This document shows, piece after piece, positions 1-6,920 of a stretch of DNA of 12,281 nucleotides (the first letter of the stretch is position 1; every line of letters begins with the position of its first letter). The DNA comes from Verrucomicrobia bacterium 12-59-8. Its GTDB lineage: Bacteria; Verrucomicrobiota; Verrucomicrobiae; Verrucomicrobiales; Verrucomicrobiaceae. A program made the position numbers and the translations under genes. The notes beneath the pieces are model-generated. The model had not been told where the DNA came from and did not search any database. It saw nothing but the letters and a program-made list of their open reading frames with translations. Where the stretch lies: the NCBI GenBank assembly GCA_002279765.1, contig NCCR01000136.1:1-12281 (forward strand), written 5' to 3'.

Positions 1-549
1 ATCAACAACCAGATCTGGCCCACTCACGAGACCATCAATTACGTCTTCCCCGGCACCCAATACACCGCCGGCAAAACTATGAAGCTCACCTGGATGGACG
101 GCGGCCTCAAGCCCAGCCACAAGCTCGCGCAGATGCCCGGTGACGTCGATCTGCCCTCCAGCGGCTCCATCTTCATCGGCGAAGGCGGCACCATGGTCCT
201 CGCCCACGTCGCCGGCCCCCGCCTCTATCCGCTCGACAAATTCACCGGCTTCAAATACCCCAAGGAAGAGCCCCGCAGCCACTGGCACACCTGGGTGGAC
301 GCCTGCCTCGCCGGCAAAAAAACCAGCGACGGCTTCCACTACGCCGGCCCCCTCGCCGAAACCGTGCAGCTCGGCAACGTCGCCACCCGCCTCGCCATCC
401 CCAAGATCGACCCCGTCACCGGTCGCATGGAAGAAGCCAACCAAGTCCTCGAATGGGACGCCGCCAATCTCAAATTCACCAACTCCCCCGAAGCCGACAA
501 GCTCCTCACCAAAACCTACAGCAAAGGCTTCGAAGTCGCCGCAGCATAA
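1..549 (+). CDS. Gfo/Idh/MocA-family oxidoreductase, C-terminal part (5' end outside window)
   Basis: The frame is open from base 1 and ends at TAA 547-549, so the gene starts upstream and only about 182 codons are seen. The fragment looks like the C-terminal alpha/beta dimerisation and substrate domain of the bacterial Gfo/Idh/MocA family, which are NAD(P)-dependent dehydrogenases or hydrolases acting on sugars and related polyols. Supporting segments are SHWHTWVDACLAGKKTSDGF, then the YAGPLAETVQLGNVATRL helix, then LEWDAANLKFTNSPEAD near the end; this tail is typical of the large Verrucomicrobiota/Planctomycetota paralogue groups. The Rossmann NAD-binding domain would lie upstream and cannot be checked. 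The substrate cannot be told from this part. It is followed by a candidate hairpin terminator, so it probably ends its transcription unit. Confidence 0.85.
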   Translation: MNNQIWPTHETINYVFPGTQYTAGKTMKLTWMDGGLKPSHKLAQMPGDVDLPSSGSIFIGEGGTMVLAHVAGPRLYPLDKFTGFKYPKEEPRSHWHTWVDACLAGKKTSDGFHYAGPLAETVQLGNVATRLAIPKIDPVTGRMEEANQVLEWDAANLKFTNSPEADKLLTKTYSKGFEVAAA

Positions 550-582
550 TCAACAGAGGTACGTGCTAGTTCCGCTCGTGGA

Positions 583-608
583 ACGGGTGTGGCGTCAGGC
601 CCACCCGT
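583..608 (+). terminator. Candidate intrinsic terminator after the oxidoreductase gene
   Basis: ACGGGTG (583-589) pairs perfectly with CACCCGT (602-608). With one bulged T the stem continues three more pairs and closes on a five-base loop. A short T-rich run (TTTCT) follows. It lies 34 bases after the stop codon at 549. A second small stem, GTTCC/GGAAC (569-584), overlaps its left arm by two bases. The T-tract is weak, so it could also be a REP-like intergenic palindrome. Confidence 0.5.
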
Positions 609-785
609 TTCTCAGTGCACTCGCGCAGTCTTTCCAGACCCGCTGCCCGTCTGGGATATCCGGTAAGAGCACAGACCACATCACCTTTGATCCCGCCGTC
701 TTGTCGGGAAAGACTTGGATATTCAAACTTTAGAACCTGCACCACTGCAAGACCAACGTGTGCGGCAACGCCAGGGTTCCCCTCT

Positions 786-1296
786 TCACCCAAGTGTTGC
801 CCGAAGCTCCAGGATCAGGCTGGCAACGAGTTCCTTCCTGTCACGAAACAAATCGTCTCTTCGAACGCAGGCCGGGAACGGCCCTCCAGACGATTCATGT
901 CTGCGGTAAGCGTTCGCAGACGCGTAATCGCCGCCTGTTCGAAATCGGCGCGAAAGTGCATCGCCAGGAAGTGTACATCATACAGATCCCGTGCCGTGGT
1001 GTCTTGAAGGCCAAAGGCCTTCCGCATCATAGCGAAGGGATGCCGAGCTTTAGCGAGTGCTTCCCTGGTAAACGCGTCAGCGTCATTCGGAAAGCAAACC
1101 CAGTGCATTCTTCGCGCACCGCGTCCACCAGAAGCGTCTTCAACGTCCTGCCGCTGCTGCCTGTGTGAGCCACCCCTCCAGAATTTACGCTCGTTTCCCT
1201 TGAGCGAATGCCGTTTATGTAAGTCTACAGCACAAGGATCAATAATACTTCACGCATGATGCGCACGTGCAGTTGCTGGGCGGGAGTGAAGTTCAT
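786..1296 (-). pseudogene. Decayed AbiEii/AbiGii-type nucleotidyltransferase toxin gene (multiple frameshifts)
   Basis: Reading the minus strand from ATG at 1296, the first 23 codons give MNFTPAQQLHVRIMREVLLI plus three more residues, then TAG at 1225-1227. This start resembles AbiEii-like proteins that begin with a 'VMREVL' helix before the GG(T/S) nucleotidyltransferase core. After the stop, protein-like stretches continue in shifting frames: LEGWLTQAAAAAGR, then TLKTLLVDAVREECTGFAF, then PNDADAFTREALAKARHPFA through ARDLYDVHFLAMHF to RSRPAFEE, then DDLFRDRKELVASLILELRA, ending at TGA 786-788. Single-base losses near 1091-1093 and 857-859 would explain two of the shifts. The KGGTAL...RxSxDID catalytic core appears to be missing altogether. 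The ATGA overlap with the upstream ORF fits an antitoxin-toxin pair. Frame joins are read by eye. Family assignment is moderate; loss of function looks firm. Confidence 0.5.
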
Positions 1297-1664
1297 TGCA
1301 GCGCCAGCCATTCGTCCAGCAGCCTGAGTTGCGCACCCTCTTCCAGACGGTCACGCAGCCGCCGGATCTCCACTCGCAGATGCTCAGCGTCGGTGTCAGC
1401 GTCCGAGTAATCATCAATGCGCAGGTGGTCCGGTCGGCGGCCTTGCTGTAGATTGCCCAGAAGCAGATCCAGAAAGGCGCGGTCACGGTTTGCCGCATAA
1501 AAAGTGCTACCCGCAGGCAGTGGCACGCCGCTGCCGCGCAAATTCACAAACGCAGCCTCGCCGTCAGGGATCGTCATTGCGGACGTCCCGGTGAGGTATG
1601 CTCCGGCGTGGTGGCTGGCAGCGCAGTCATGCCCGAAGTTTGCCACACCCCATAAATTCAGCAC
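1293..1664 (-). pseudogene. Probable AbiEi-like antitoxin, C-terminal remnant
   Basis: An open minus-strand frame of up to 123 codons (GTG at 1664; internal ATG at 1577) ends with TGA 1293-1295, which overlaps the ATG of the decayed toxin gene (ATGA). The segment YAANRDRAFLDLLLGNLQ resembles the 'SPERAxLDxLY' region of AbiEi-type antitoxins, and the tail (LRVEIRRLRDRLEEGAQLRL) is helical, as expected there. The N-terminal winged helix that such antitoxins carry is not present; the frame reaches only to the YqgE gene, so the gene is probably 5'-truncated. A protein-like stretch in another frame just upstream (RTEKLRAEFMGCGKLRA) hints at a frameshift near 1640-1660. It could instead be a small intact hypothetical protein from the ATG at 1577 (94 residues). 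The AbiEi assignment rests on short motif likeness plus gene order. Confidence 0.4.
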
Positions 1665-1721
1665 GCAGTTTTTCGGTGCGCTAATTGAGTGACTGGCGTA
1701 GTTATTGCGTCAGACATCGAT

Positions 1722-2285
1722 ATGAGTTCGGAAAACACCAACGAATCATCGTCTTCCCTCAGCGGAAGTCTTCTGCTCGCCTCACCCGCGATGCGCGACT
1801 CAAACTTTGCCCGCTCCGTGGTCTTCATGGCCGCGCACAACGCCAAAGACGGTGCCTTTGGCTACATCCTCAACCGCCCGCTGGAGCAATGCGTGGCCGA
1901 TCTCCTGCCAGATCAGGATCTCGGCGCCCTTGGCGAGGTCCAGGTCTTCATGGGCGGCCCCGTTTCCACCGACAAGCTCGCCTTTGCCGCCCTCCATTGG
2001 AACAAACGCCGCCGCACCCTGCGCTGCCAGACCCATCTCTCCGTCGCGGATGCCCTGCACGCACTCAGCCTCGGCCATGAAGTACGCGGCTTCGTCGGTT
2101 ACTCCGGCTGGAGCGGCGGCCAGCTCGAAAGCGAACTCGAAGTCCGCTCCTGGATCACCGCCGACCCCCGCCCCCTCGTGCTCACCGTCGAAAAGCCCAC
2201 GCAAATGTGGTCCGCCATCCTCAAAGACATGGGCCCCGTTTACCAAGTCATGGCCGGCGTCCCCGAAGACGTGGGCCTGAACTGA
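1722..2285 (+). CDS. yqgE: YqgE/AlgH family protein (DUF179)
   Basis: This 187-residue protein carries the whole YqgE/AlgH signature: GSLLLASPAMRDSNFARSVV near the N-terminus, GAFGYILNRPL, the MGGPVSTD turn in the middle, and GYSGWSGGQLESEL followed by a conserved SW (SWITADP). The family has a compact alpha/beta fold; it was linked to alginate regulation in Pseudomonas, but no molecular activity is established, so the name should not be taken as a function. The length matches the family (about 185-190). I chose ATG at 1722 because it leaves a normal short, Ser/Asn-rich leader before the core; a GTG at 1689 in the same frame would add 11 residues. No clear Shine-Dalgarno sequence precedes either start. 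It stands alone, divergent from the decayed minus-strand pair. Confidence 0.9.
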   Translation: MSSENTNESSSSLSGSLLLASPAMRDSNFARSVVFMAAHNAKDGAFGYILNRPLEQCVADLLPDQDLGALGEVQVFMGGPVSTDKLAFAALHWNKRRRTLRCQTHLSVADALHALSLGHEVRGFVGYSGWSGGQLESELEVRSWITADPRPLVLTVEKPTQMWSAILKDMGPVYQVMAGVPEDVGLN

Positions 2286-2589
2286 GCAAGCACTCCTCCC
2301 GAATAACTACCACTCCACATCCCGCACTCTTCCGGCTCCTCTTTCCTCTGAGTACGTAGTTCGGGCTTTGACTGAGATTTGCCGCCAGCGGCGCCAGACT
2401 TTTAACCCTCATTCGGGCAACCGCTTCGCGAGGTGTTTTCACACGCTGTTCAGCCCGTGCGGTTCCGGCTCTTCGTATTGTAGTCCGGCTTCAGCTGGTT
2501 GGGGGCAAACGTCACTCCCCCCCTCCAGAGCCGTTCTCTCGCCCTCAAAAACTCCCGCCTTGACTTAGTGTAAATCAAACACAAAACTT
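2286..2589 (+). other. Intergenic region with REP-like short palindromes
   Basis: No convincing gene is seen here; the short open frames have no protein-like composition. Two imperfect related segments, GTAGTTCGGGCTT (2356-2368) and GTAGTCCGGCTTCAGCTGG (from about 2480), look like halves of a REP-type palindrome. GCCGCCAGCGGC (2381-2392) is a small self-complementary motif that could end the yqgE transcript, although only a weak T-run (2399-2402) follows. TTGACT (2560-2565) is a possible -35 box for the next gene, without a good -10. Confidence 0.4.
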
Positions 2590-2606
2590 GGTGTGTGAAA
2601 CACACC
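2590..2606 (+). promoter_or_regulatory. Palindromic operator candidate over the start of the Nudix regulator gene
   Basis: GGTGTGT (2590-2596), a three-base spacer GAA, then ACACACC (2600-2606) form a perfect 7-bp inverted repeat. It contains the GTG start codon at 2595. A second, weaker GTGT-N7-ACAC element lies just upstream (2568-2582). A palindrome over the translation start of a self-standing regulator suggests autorepression. Whether the DNA is bound by the protein, or forms an mRNA hairpin that hides the start, cannot be told from sequence. Confidence 0.45.
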
Positions 2607-3290
2607 TACGAATACCCCAGGGCCGCCCTCACCGTGGACTGCGTCGTCTTCGGCTTCGACAGCGGCGCAGCGGGCCTGCAGGTCCTCCTCATCCGCCGCG
2701 GCCTTGCCCCCTTCAAAGACCACTGGGCTCTCCCCGGCGGATTCGTCCGCGTCGAAGAAACCCTCGATGACGCCGCCCGCCGCGAGCTCACGGAAGAAAC
2801 CGGCCTCAAAGACCTCTTCCTCGAACAGCTCTACACCTTCGGCACCGTCAACCGCGACCCCCGCGAGCGCGTCGTCAGCGTCGCCTACTACGCATTGACC
2901 AAACCCGCCGACCACACCACCGCCGCCTCCACAGACGCCGCCGAGGCCCGCTGGTTCCCCGTCACAGACATCCCCCCGCTCGCCTTCGACCACGCCGAAA
3001 TCTTCGCCGCCGCCCTCACCCGCCTCCGCGGCAAGCTCACCTACCAGCCCATCGGCTTCGAGCTCCTCCCCCCCAAGTTCACCCTTACCGAGCTCCAACG
3101 CCTCTACGAGAGCGTCCTCGGCACCGAGATCGACAAACGCAACTTCCGCAAAAAAGTCCTCAGCTACGACCTCCTCATCCCCCTCAAAGAACAACACCGC
3201 GAAGGCACCCACCGCCCCGCCCAGCTCTTCCGTTTCGATCCCGTGAAGTATGAGAGGCTGAAGAAAAAGGGATTCCTATTCGAGATATGA
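2595..3290 (+). CDS. NrtR-type Nudix/winged-helix transcriptional regulator
   Basis: A 231-residue protein with two parts. Residues about 8-145 are a Nudix domain with an intact Nudix box (G49, E55, R63-E64, E67-E68, G70), so ADP-ribose or ADP-sugar hydrolysis is possible as well as ligand sensing. Residues about 150-225 form the winged-helix domain typical of NrtR (segments [20 protein letters not shown] and [16 protein letters not shown]). NrtR proteins bind ADP-ribose and repress NAD biosynthesis or ADP-ribose genes. The start is GTG 2595, giving the usual [16 protein letters not shown] beginning; it lies inside a palindrome that may be its own operator. The stop overlaps the next start as ATGA (3287-3290), so at least the next gene is translationally coupled. 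Codon use is very C-rich at third positions compared with the gene downstream. The target genes are inferred, not shown. Confidence 0.85.
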   Translation: MKHTYEYPRAALTVDCVVFGFDSGAAGLQVLLIRRGLAPFKDHWALPGGFVRVEETLDDAARRELTEETGLKDLFLEQLYTFGTVNRDPRERVVSVAYYALTKPADHTTAASTDAAEARWFPVTDIPPLAFDHAEIFAAALTRLRGKLTYQPIGFELLPPKFTLTELQRLYESVLGTEIDKRNFRKKVLSYDLLIPLKEQHREGTHRPAQLFRFDPVKYERLKKKGFLFEI

Positions 3291-3637
3291 ACACCACCAC
3301 TCTCTATCGCCCTGTCGGCCCCAAGGAGCTAAAACTGATCGAAGACTCCGGCTGGAAAGCCTTTCCACCGCGTCTGCCGGACCAGCCGATCTTCTATCCC
3401 GTGATGAATGAGGACTACGCGATTCAGATCGCCCGTGACTGGAACGTGCCCGCCTCGGGTTCGGGCTTTGTCACGCGCTTCGAGGTCGAGGCCGAATACT
3501 TGAGCCGCTTTGAGGAGCAAGTCGTTGGTGGTGCCGTGCATCGTGAACTCTGGGTGCCTGCGGAAGAGCTGGAAGAGTTTAATCAGCACATTGTCGGTCA
3601 GATCAAGGTGTCCCAAACTTTCCCGGTAACAACGTAA
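3287..3637 (+). CDS. Small conserved protein linked to ADP-ribose genes (family sometimes labelled ADP-ribosylation/crystallin J1)
   Basis: A 116-residue soluble protein with no signal peptide. From memory, close relatives start with TLYRPVGxKELxLI and contain [20 protein letters not shown], a [16 protein letters not shown] strand-helix, [19 protein letters not shown] and IVGQIKV; all are present, so the gene is full length. Such proteins carry the database label 'ADP-ribosylation/crystallin J1', but that name is probably transferred and no activity is established to my knowledge. Its position, overlapping the NrtR-type gene by 4 bp and 17 bp before a macro-domain gene, supports a role in ADP-ribose or NAD metabolism. 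No catalytic motif is recognised. Its base composition is less GC-skewed than that of the regulator. Confidence 0.75.
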   Translation: MNTTTLYRPVGPKELKLIEDSGWKAFPPRLPDQPIFYPVMNEDYAIQIARDWNVPASGSGFVTRFEVEAEYLSRFEEQVVGGAVHRELWVPAEELEEFNQHIVGQIKVSQTFPVTT

Positions 3638-3654
3638 GCCGAACTATCCGCACC

Positions 3655-4161
3655 ATGAGCCCCCTCCTCCAGACCATCCAAGCCGACATCACCACACTCG
3701 CGGTGGATGCCATCGTCAATGCAGCCAACACCTCGTTATTGGGCGGTGGCGGCGTGGACGGTGCCATTCATCGTGCCGCAGGAAAAGACCTGCTGGCCGA
3801 ATGCCGCATGCTCAACGGCTGCCGCACGGGCGAGGCGAAAATAACCCGAGGCTACAACCTCAAGGCCCGCCACATCATCCACACCGTCGGCCCTGTCTGG
3901 AATGGCGGCAAAAATGGTGAGCGCGAGAAGCTGCGCTCCTGCTATGCGAACTCACTGCGCATCGCCGCAGAGCACCAATTGGAAACCATCGCCTTCCCCT
4001 GCATTTCCACCGGCGTTTACCACTTTCCACCAGACCAGGCGGCGCAGATCGCCGTGGAAACAGTGCGCGAATTCACCAGCAAATCATCGTCCTTAAAACA
4101 GATCATCTTCTGCTGTTTCGCAGCGGCGGATCGGCAGCGCTACGAAGCGCTGATTCAATAG
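3655..4161 (+). CDS. Macro-domain protein, probable O-acetyl-ADP-ribose deacetylase (YmdB type)
   Basis: A 168-residue single macro domain, the usual length for the YmdB/MacroD group, which hydrolyse O-acetyl-ADP-ribose and remove mono-ADP-ribose from acidic residues. Diagnostic parts are ADI at residues 10-12 (adenine pocket), [19 protein letters not shown] at 21-39 with N25 and D35 in the active-site region, the [10 protein letters not shown] segment around 73-82, and the phosphate/ribose loop STGVYHFP at 118-125. The ATG follows the preceding gene by 17 bp and the next gene by 12 bp, so it sits in the same plus-strand operon as the Nudix regulator. Together they suggest handling of ADP-ribose released during NAD turnover or protein ADP-ribosylation. 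No toxin gene of DarT type is seen beside it. Confidence 0.93.
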   Translation: MSPLLQTIQADITTLAVDAIVNAANTSLLGGGGVDGAIHRAAGKDLLAECRMLNGCRTGEAKITRGYNLKARHIIHTVGPVWNGGKNGEREKLRSCYANSLRIAAEHQLETIAFPCISTGVYHFPPDQAAQIAVETVREFTSKSSSLKQIIFCCFAAADRQRYEALIQ

Positions 4162-4173
4162 CCAACGTCCCCC

Positions 4174-4569
4174 ATGAATCCCAACCCATCCCCGAGTCGA
4201 AGATGCGGTTTCCGCCTGTCGTGGCTTGATGCGGCGATTCTCCTGCTCGGAGCGGTCCTGTCAGGGTGGCTTATGCGCCAGTCATTTCCACTTTGGTGGA
4301 TCGTCCCCACCGCACTCGGGCACTTCTTCCTCTTTTGCAATGTCTTCCTGCTATGGCGACGCTGGGAGTTGCTGTGGGCGGTGGCGTTCGTTCTCAATGT
4401 CGGTATGCACCTTGTCTTCGGCATACTGGACTGGCTTTCGCCCATGCTGTTTCAACTGCCGGTTACCGTGCTGGTCATTACGTGGCAGATTCGTTCGCCA
4501 TGGTATCATGGCATCTTTGCCGAAAGGTTGAACCCCCATCTCAAAGAGTATCTCGCGGGTCGCCTGTGA
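4174..4569 (+). CDS. Small four-helix inner-membrane protein of unknown function
   Basis: A 131-residue hydrophobic protein. Four membrane segments can be seen at about residues 17-34, 39-61, 65-86 and 90-106, after a short basic N-terminus (SPSRRCGFR) that suggests a cytoplasmic start, and before a polar tail (HGIFAERLNPHLKEYLAGRL). Trp and Phe are abundant at the helix ends. I do not recognise the family beyond similarity to hypothetical membrane proteins. It begins 12 bp after the macro-domain gene, so it is probably the last gene of that operon; the next gene is convergent, 22 bp away. No catalytic residues or transporter motifs are apparent. Confidence 0.75.
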   Translation: MNPNPSPSRRCGFRLSWLDAAILLLGAVLSGWLMRQSFPLWWIVPTALGHFFLFCNVFLLWRRWELLWAVAFVLNVGMHLVFGILDWLSPMLFQLPVTVLVITWQIRSPWYHGIFAERLNPHLKEYLAGRL

Positions 4570-4591
4570 GGTCGTTCACGGCGGACGCAGT

Positions 4592-4981
4592 TTACTCAGC
4601 CATCGCCTGCCACATCGGGTGCGTATCGGCAAACATGCGGAAGCGGGCGATCTGGCCTTCTTTCAAATCGTAGATATGGGCGACGGCAGTACGCATTACT
4701 TTACCCGTAGCAGGAGAAGTACCGCTGTAGTGGCCAAGAACGACAACTCGGTCATCCGTGGCGAACATTTCTTCTTCCGTGAAGGCGAAGCCCGTCCAGC
4801 GTCTGGCATTGGCACGGAAGACATTCTCAATCACAGCGGCGGCACCGTGCCAGGTGGAGCCGCCGGGGAAGCCCGCGCTCTGCTGCCAGACGAGGTCGTC
4901 GGTGCAGAGCGCGGTGAAGGCGGCGTCATCGCCCGCGCGCATGGCGCGATACATTTCGCGGATGGTTTCGAGCGGGGTCAT
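4592..4981 (-). CDS. SnoaL-like / NTF2-fold protein (ketosteroid-isomerase-related)
   Basis: A 129-residue protein of the SnoaL-like NTF2 superfamily. The start MTPLETIREMYRAMRAGDDA is the typical first helix, followed by FTALCTDDLVWQQ (strand after the helix), the WHGAAAVIENVF helix, and a C-terminal beta sheet (VVVLGHYSGT, AVAHIYDLKEGQIARFRMFA). Members act as small isomerases, cyclases or hydrolases, or only bind ligands, so the substrate cannot be given. It is the last gene of a minus-strand operon, 12 bp after the SDR dehydrogenase. A related SnoaL-like domain is fused to the peroxiredoxin two genes upstream, so the operon holds two such domains. Confidence 0.85.
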   Translation of the reverse strand: MTPLETIREMYRAMRAGDDAAFTALCTDDLVWQQSAGFPGGSTWHGAAAVIENVFRANARRWTGFAFTEEEMFATDDRVVVLGHYSGTSPATGKVMRTAVAHIYDLKEGQIARFRMFADTHPMWQAMAE

Positions 4982-4993
4982 GGCGCGCTGTGG

Positions 4994-5755
4994 TTACTGG
5001 GCCAGGAAGCCACCATCCACATTCAACGAAGTGCCGGTGATGAAGGAAGCGGCGTCGCTGGCGAGGAACAGCACCGCATTGGCGATCTCCTCAGAGCGGC
5101 CCAGGCGGCCCACGGGATGGAGTGAGCGCATGTAGCCGAGCGCATCTTCGTTACCACCGCCGGTGAAGCGGTCCAGCATGTCAGTCTCAATCGCAGCGGG
5201 TGCCACGGCGTTCGCCCGGATGCCCTGCTTGGCGTATTCCATCGCAGCGGCTTTCGTCAGGCCTTCGACGGCATGCTTGCTGGCCACATAGACACCGGCT
5301 CCGGCCATGCCGACCTGTCCGGCGACACTGCTGGTGTTGATGATGACACCCGCGCCCTGCTTGAGCATGACGGGAATCTCATGCTTCATGGAGGTGAGCA
5401 CACCCCAGACATTGATGTCAAAGACGCGGCGGTAGTCGGCCTCGGTGGCATCCACGATGGGGCCGGTGATCTCGACGCCCGCGTTGTTGAAGGCGATGTC
5501 GATCCTGCCATACGTGGCCACCGCTTTGGCCATGAGGGCCGCGACGTCAGCCTCCACCGCGACGTCCGCTTTCACAAACGTGGCTTCACCGCCGGCGGCT
5601 TTGATTTCGGCGACGACGGCCTGGCCTTCCGCTTCACGGCGGCCGCTGACGATCACTTTGGCTCCGGCCTTGCCGAAGGCGAGAGCGCTGACTTTGCCGA
5701 TGCCACTGGTGGCTCCGGTGATGAGTACGACTTTGTTTTGAAATGAGGTTTGCAT
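4994..5755 (-). CDS. Short-chain dehydrogenase/reductase (SDR, classical)
   Basis: A 253-residue classical SDR, full length. The cofactor motif TGATSGIG is at residues 13-20, NNAG at 90-93, the structural Asn at 115, and the catalytic set is Ser143, Tyr156 and Lys160 (YVASK). The C-terminus has the usual GRSEEIANAVLFLASDAASF and GTSLNVDGGF. GRR at 38-40 after the second strand gives a positive patch that usually means NADP(H) preference. The substrate is unknown; many close relatives are labelled glucose dehydrogenase or 3-oxoacyl-ACP reductase without proof. It lies 20 bp after the peroxiredoxin fusion and 12 bp before the SnoaL-like gene, clearly in one transcription unit, presumably under the TetR operator ahead of trxA. 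Confidence 0.95.
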   Translation of the reverse strand: MQTSFQNKVVLITGATSGIGKVSALAFGKAGAKVIVSGRREAEGQAVVAEIKAAGGEATFVKADVAVEADVAALMAKAVATYGRIDIAFNNAGVEITGPIVDATEADYRRVFDINVWGVLTSMKHEIPVMLKQGAGVIINTSSVAGQVGMAGAGVYVASKHAVEGLTKAAAMEYAKQGIRANAVAPAAIETDMLDRFTGGGNEDALGYMRSLHPVGRLGRSEEIANAVLFLASDAASFITGTSLNVDGGFLAQ

Positions 5756-5775
5756 GGGAGTGGGGTCTTGTGAGT

Positions 5776-6909
5776 TCAGGGTTTGCGGGTGAGTTTCCGG
5801 TGCAGTTCCCAGGCGGATCGCTCCACCCAGTTGTGCGTGAGTTTGCCATCACGGATCTCCCAGATGGCGATACCGGAAAATTCGACGGACTGACCGTCAT
5901 CAGGCGTGCCGAGCACACCGTGGTTGATGCCTGTGGCCTGCCAGCGTGAGACGGCGCGCGTGCCGTCGGCACTGGCAAAGGTCTCCATGGGCATAAGCCG
6001 CGCATCACCCAGCTTGGTTTGAAACTCGCGCAGCCAGGCTTTGAAGGCATCGCGCCCCACCGTGTCGCCGCTGGGATTGGTGAGGATAAAATCTTCCGCC
6101 ACGAATTCGTCCACAGCGCTGAGGTCATGCGGCGGGTTCCACACACGCAGCCAGAAGCGCTTCAGCAGTGCCACCGCTTCGGCATCGCCCGGCTGCGGCA
6201 GGAGCTGCTTCACAAAGGCGGCCAGTTCCGCAGGCTCGGCGCGCTTGCGGTAATCAGCATCAAGGAAGGCGTACCGAATGGTGCCATCGCGATCAATGAT
6301 GTAGGTGGCCGCGAGGGGCAGGGTGTCATCGCTCGCTTCCGCACCGTTGTATTCGAGGAGATCAAAATGTTGCTTGTAGAGGTCGCGCACGGTCGCCGTC
6401 AGCTTGAACGCCACGCCGTATTCTTTGGCGACACCATGATTCAGATCCGTGAGCACCTGAAACTGCAGCGCGTTCTTCTCCTGCGTCGTGGCAGATTTGT
6501 CCGGCAGCTCGGGCGTGAGGGCCACCAGCTGCGCGCCAGCGGCCTGCAGTTCCGGCAGCACCTGCTGCAAGGCACGCAGCGAGAGATTGCAGTAGGGGCA
6601 CCAGCCGCCGCGATACCACGTGAGCACCACCGGCCCTTGCTTCAGCAGGGTGCTCAGTGTGATCTCTTTTCCCGCAGCATTGCGCAGGGTGAAGTCCGGC
6701 GCACGCTCACCCGCCTGTTTGGCAGACTTCAGTATGCCGGAATCGGCCACGGCCTGAATGCCTGCCGCGTAGGCGGTTTTGACCTCGGCCGGGGCCTTGG
6801 TGGCAAATTCCGCCTGCTTCGCGAGCAACTGCTCGCTCAATGAGTCTTCAGCCAATGCGGCTGTTGTGAGCACGGCCAGGGCGCCCCAGATGAGTGAAGT
6901 GTTTTTCAT
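5776..6909 (-). CDS. Secreted peroxiredoxin-like (AhpC/TSA) protein fused to a C-terminal SnoaL-like domain
   Basis: A 377-residue protein in three parts. Residues 1-20 form a signal peptide (MKNTSLIWGALAVLTTAALA, likely cut before EDS), so it acts outside the cytoplasm. Residues about 65-240 are an AhpC/TSA-type redoxin: AGERAPDFTLRNAAGKEITL, then WYRGGWCPYCN with Cys104 and Cys107 in a CPYC arrangement, then TYIIDRDGTIRYAF. Residues about 242-370 are a SnoaL-like NTF2 domain (FWLRVWNPPHDLSAVDEFVA, ending in FSGIAIWEIRDGKLTHNWVE). The redoxin part resembles the 'AhpC-TSA_2' group, in which the first Cys is expected to be peroxidatic. The fusion of a peroxidase and an NTF2 domain in one exported protein is unusual; the second domain could bind or process the substrate. 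It lies 11 bp after the DUF5069 gene. Confidence 0.9.
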   Translation of the reverse strand: MKNTSLIWGALAVLTTAALAEDSLSEQLLAKQAEFATKAPAEVKTAYAAGIQAVADSGILKSAKQAGERAPDFTLRNAAGKEITLSTLLKQGPVVLTWYRGGWCPYCNLSLRALQQVLPELQAAGAQLVALTPELPDKSATTQEKNALQFQVLTDLNHGVAKEYGVAFKLTATVRDLYKQHFDLLEYNGAEASDDTLPLAATYIIDRDGTIRYAFLDADYRKRAEPAELAAFVKQLLPQPGDAEAVALLKRFWLRVWNPPHDLSAVDEFVAEDFILTNPSGDTVGRDAFKAWLREFQTKLGDARLMPMETFASADGTRAVSRWQATGINHGVLGTPDDGQSVEFSGIAIWEIRDGKLTHNWVERSAWELHRKLTRKP

Positions 6910-6920
6910 GCGTATGTGGA

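Noticed and set aside
615..1168. Overlapping plus-strand open frames opposite the decayed toxin gene
   Set aside because: They are low-complexity and unlike any family, while the minus strand shows coherent protein fragments in order.
2368..2568. Short open frame of 66 codons between yqgE and the Nudix regulator
   Set aside because: No protein-like features, and it covers REP-like palindromic sequence.
2565..3212. Minus-strand open frame (215 codons) opposite the Nudix regulator
   Set aside because: Gly/Glu/Val-rich shadow caused by strong C preference at third codon positions of the real gene.
6019..6843. Plus-strand open frame (274 codons) opposite the peroxiredoxin fusion
   Set aside because: The minus strand codes a signal peptide and two recognisable domains; the plus frame has none.
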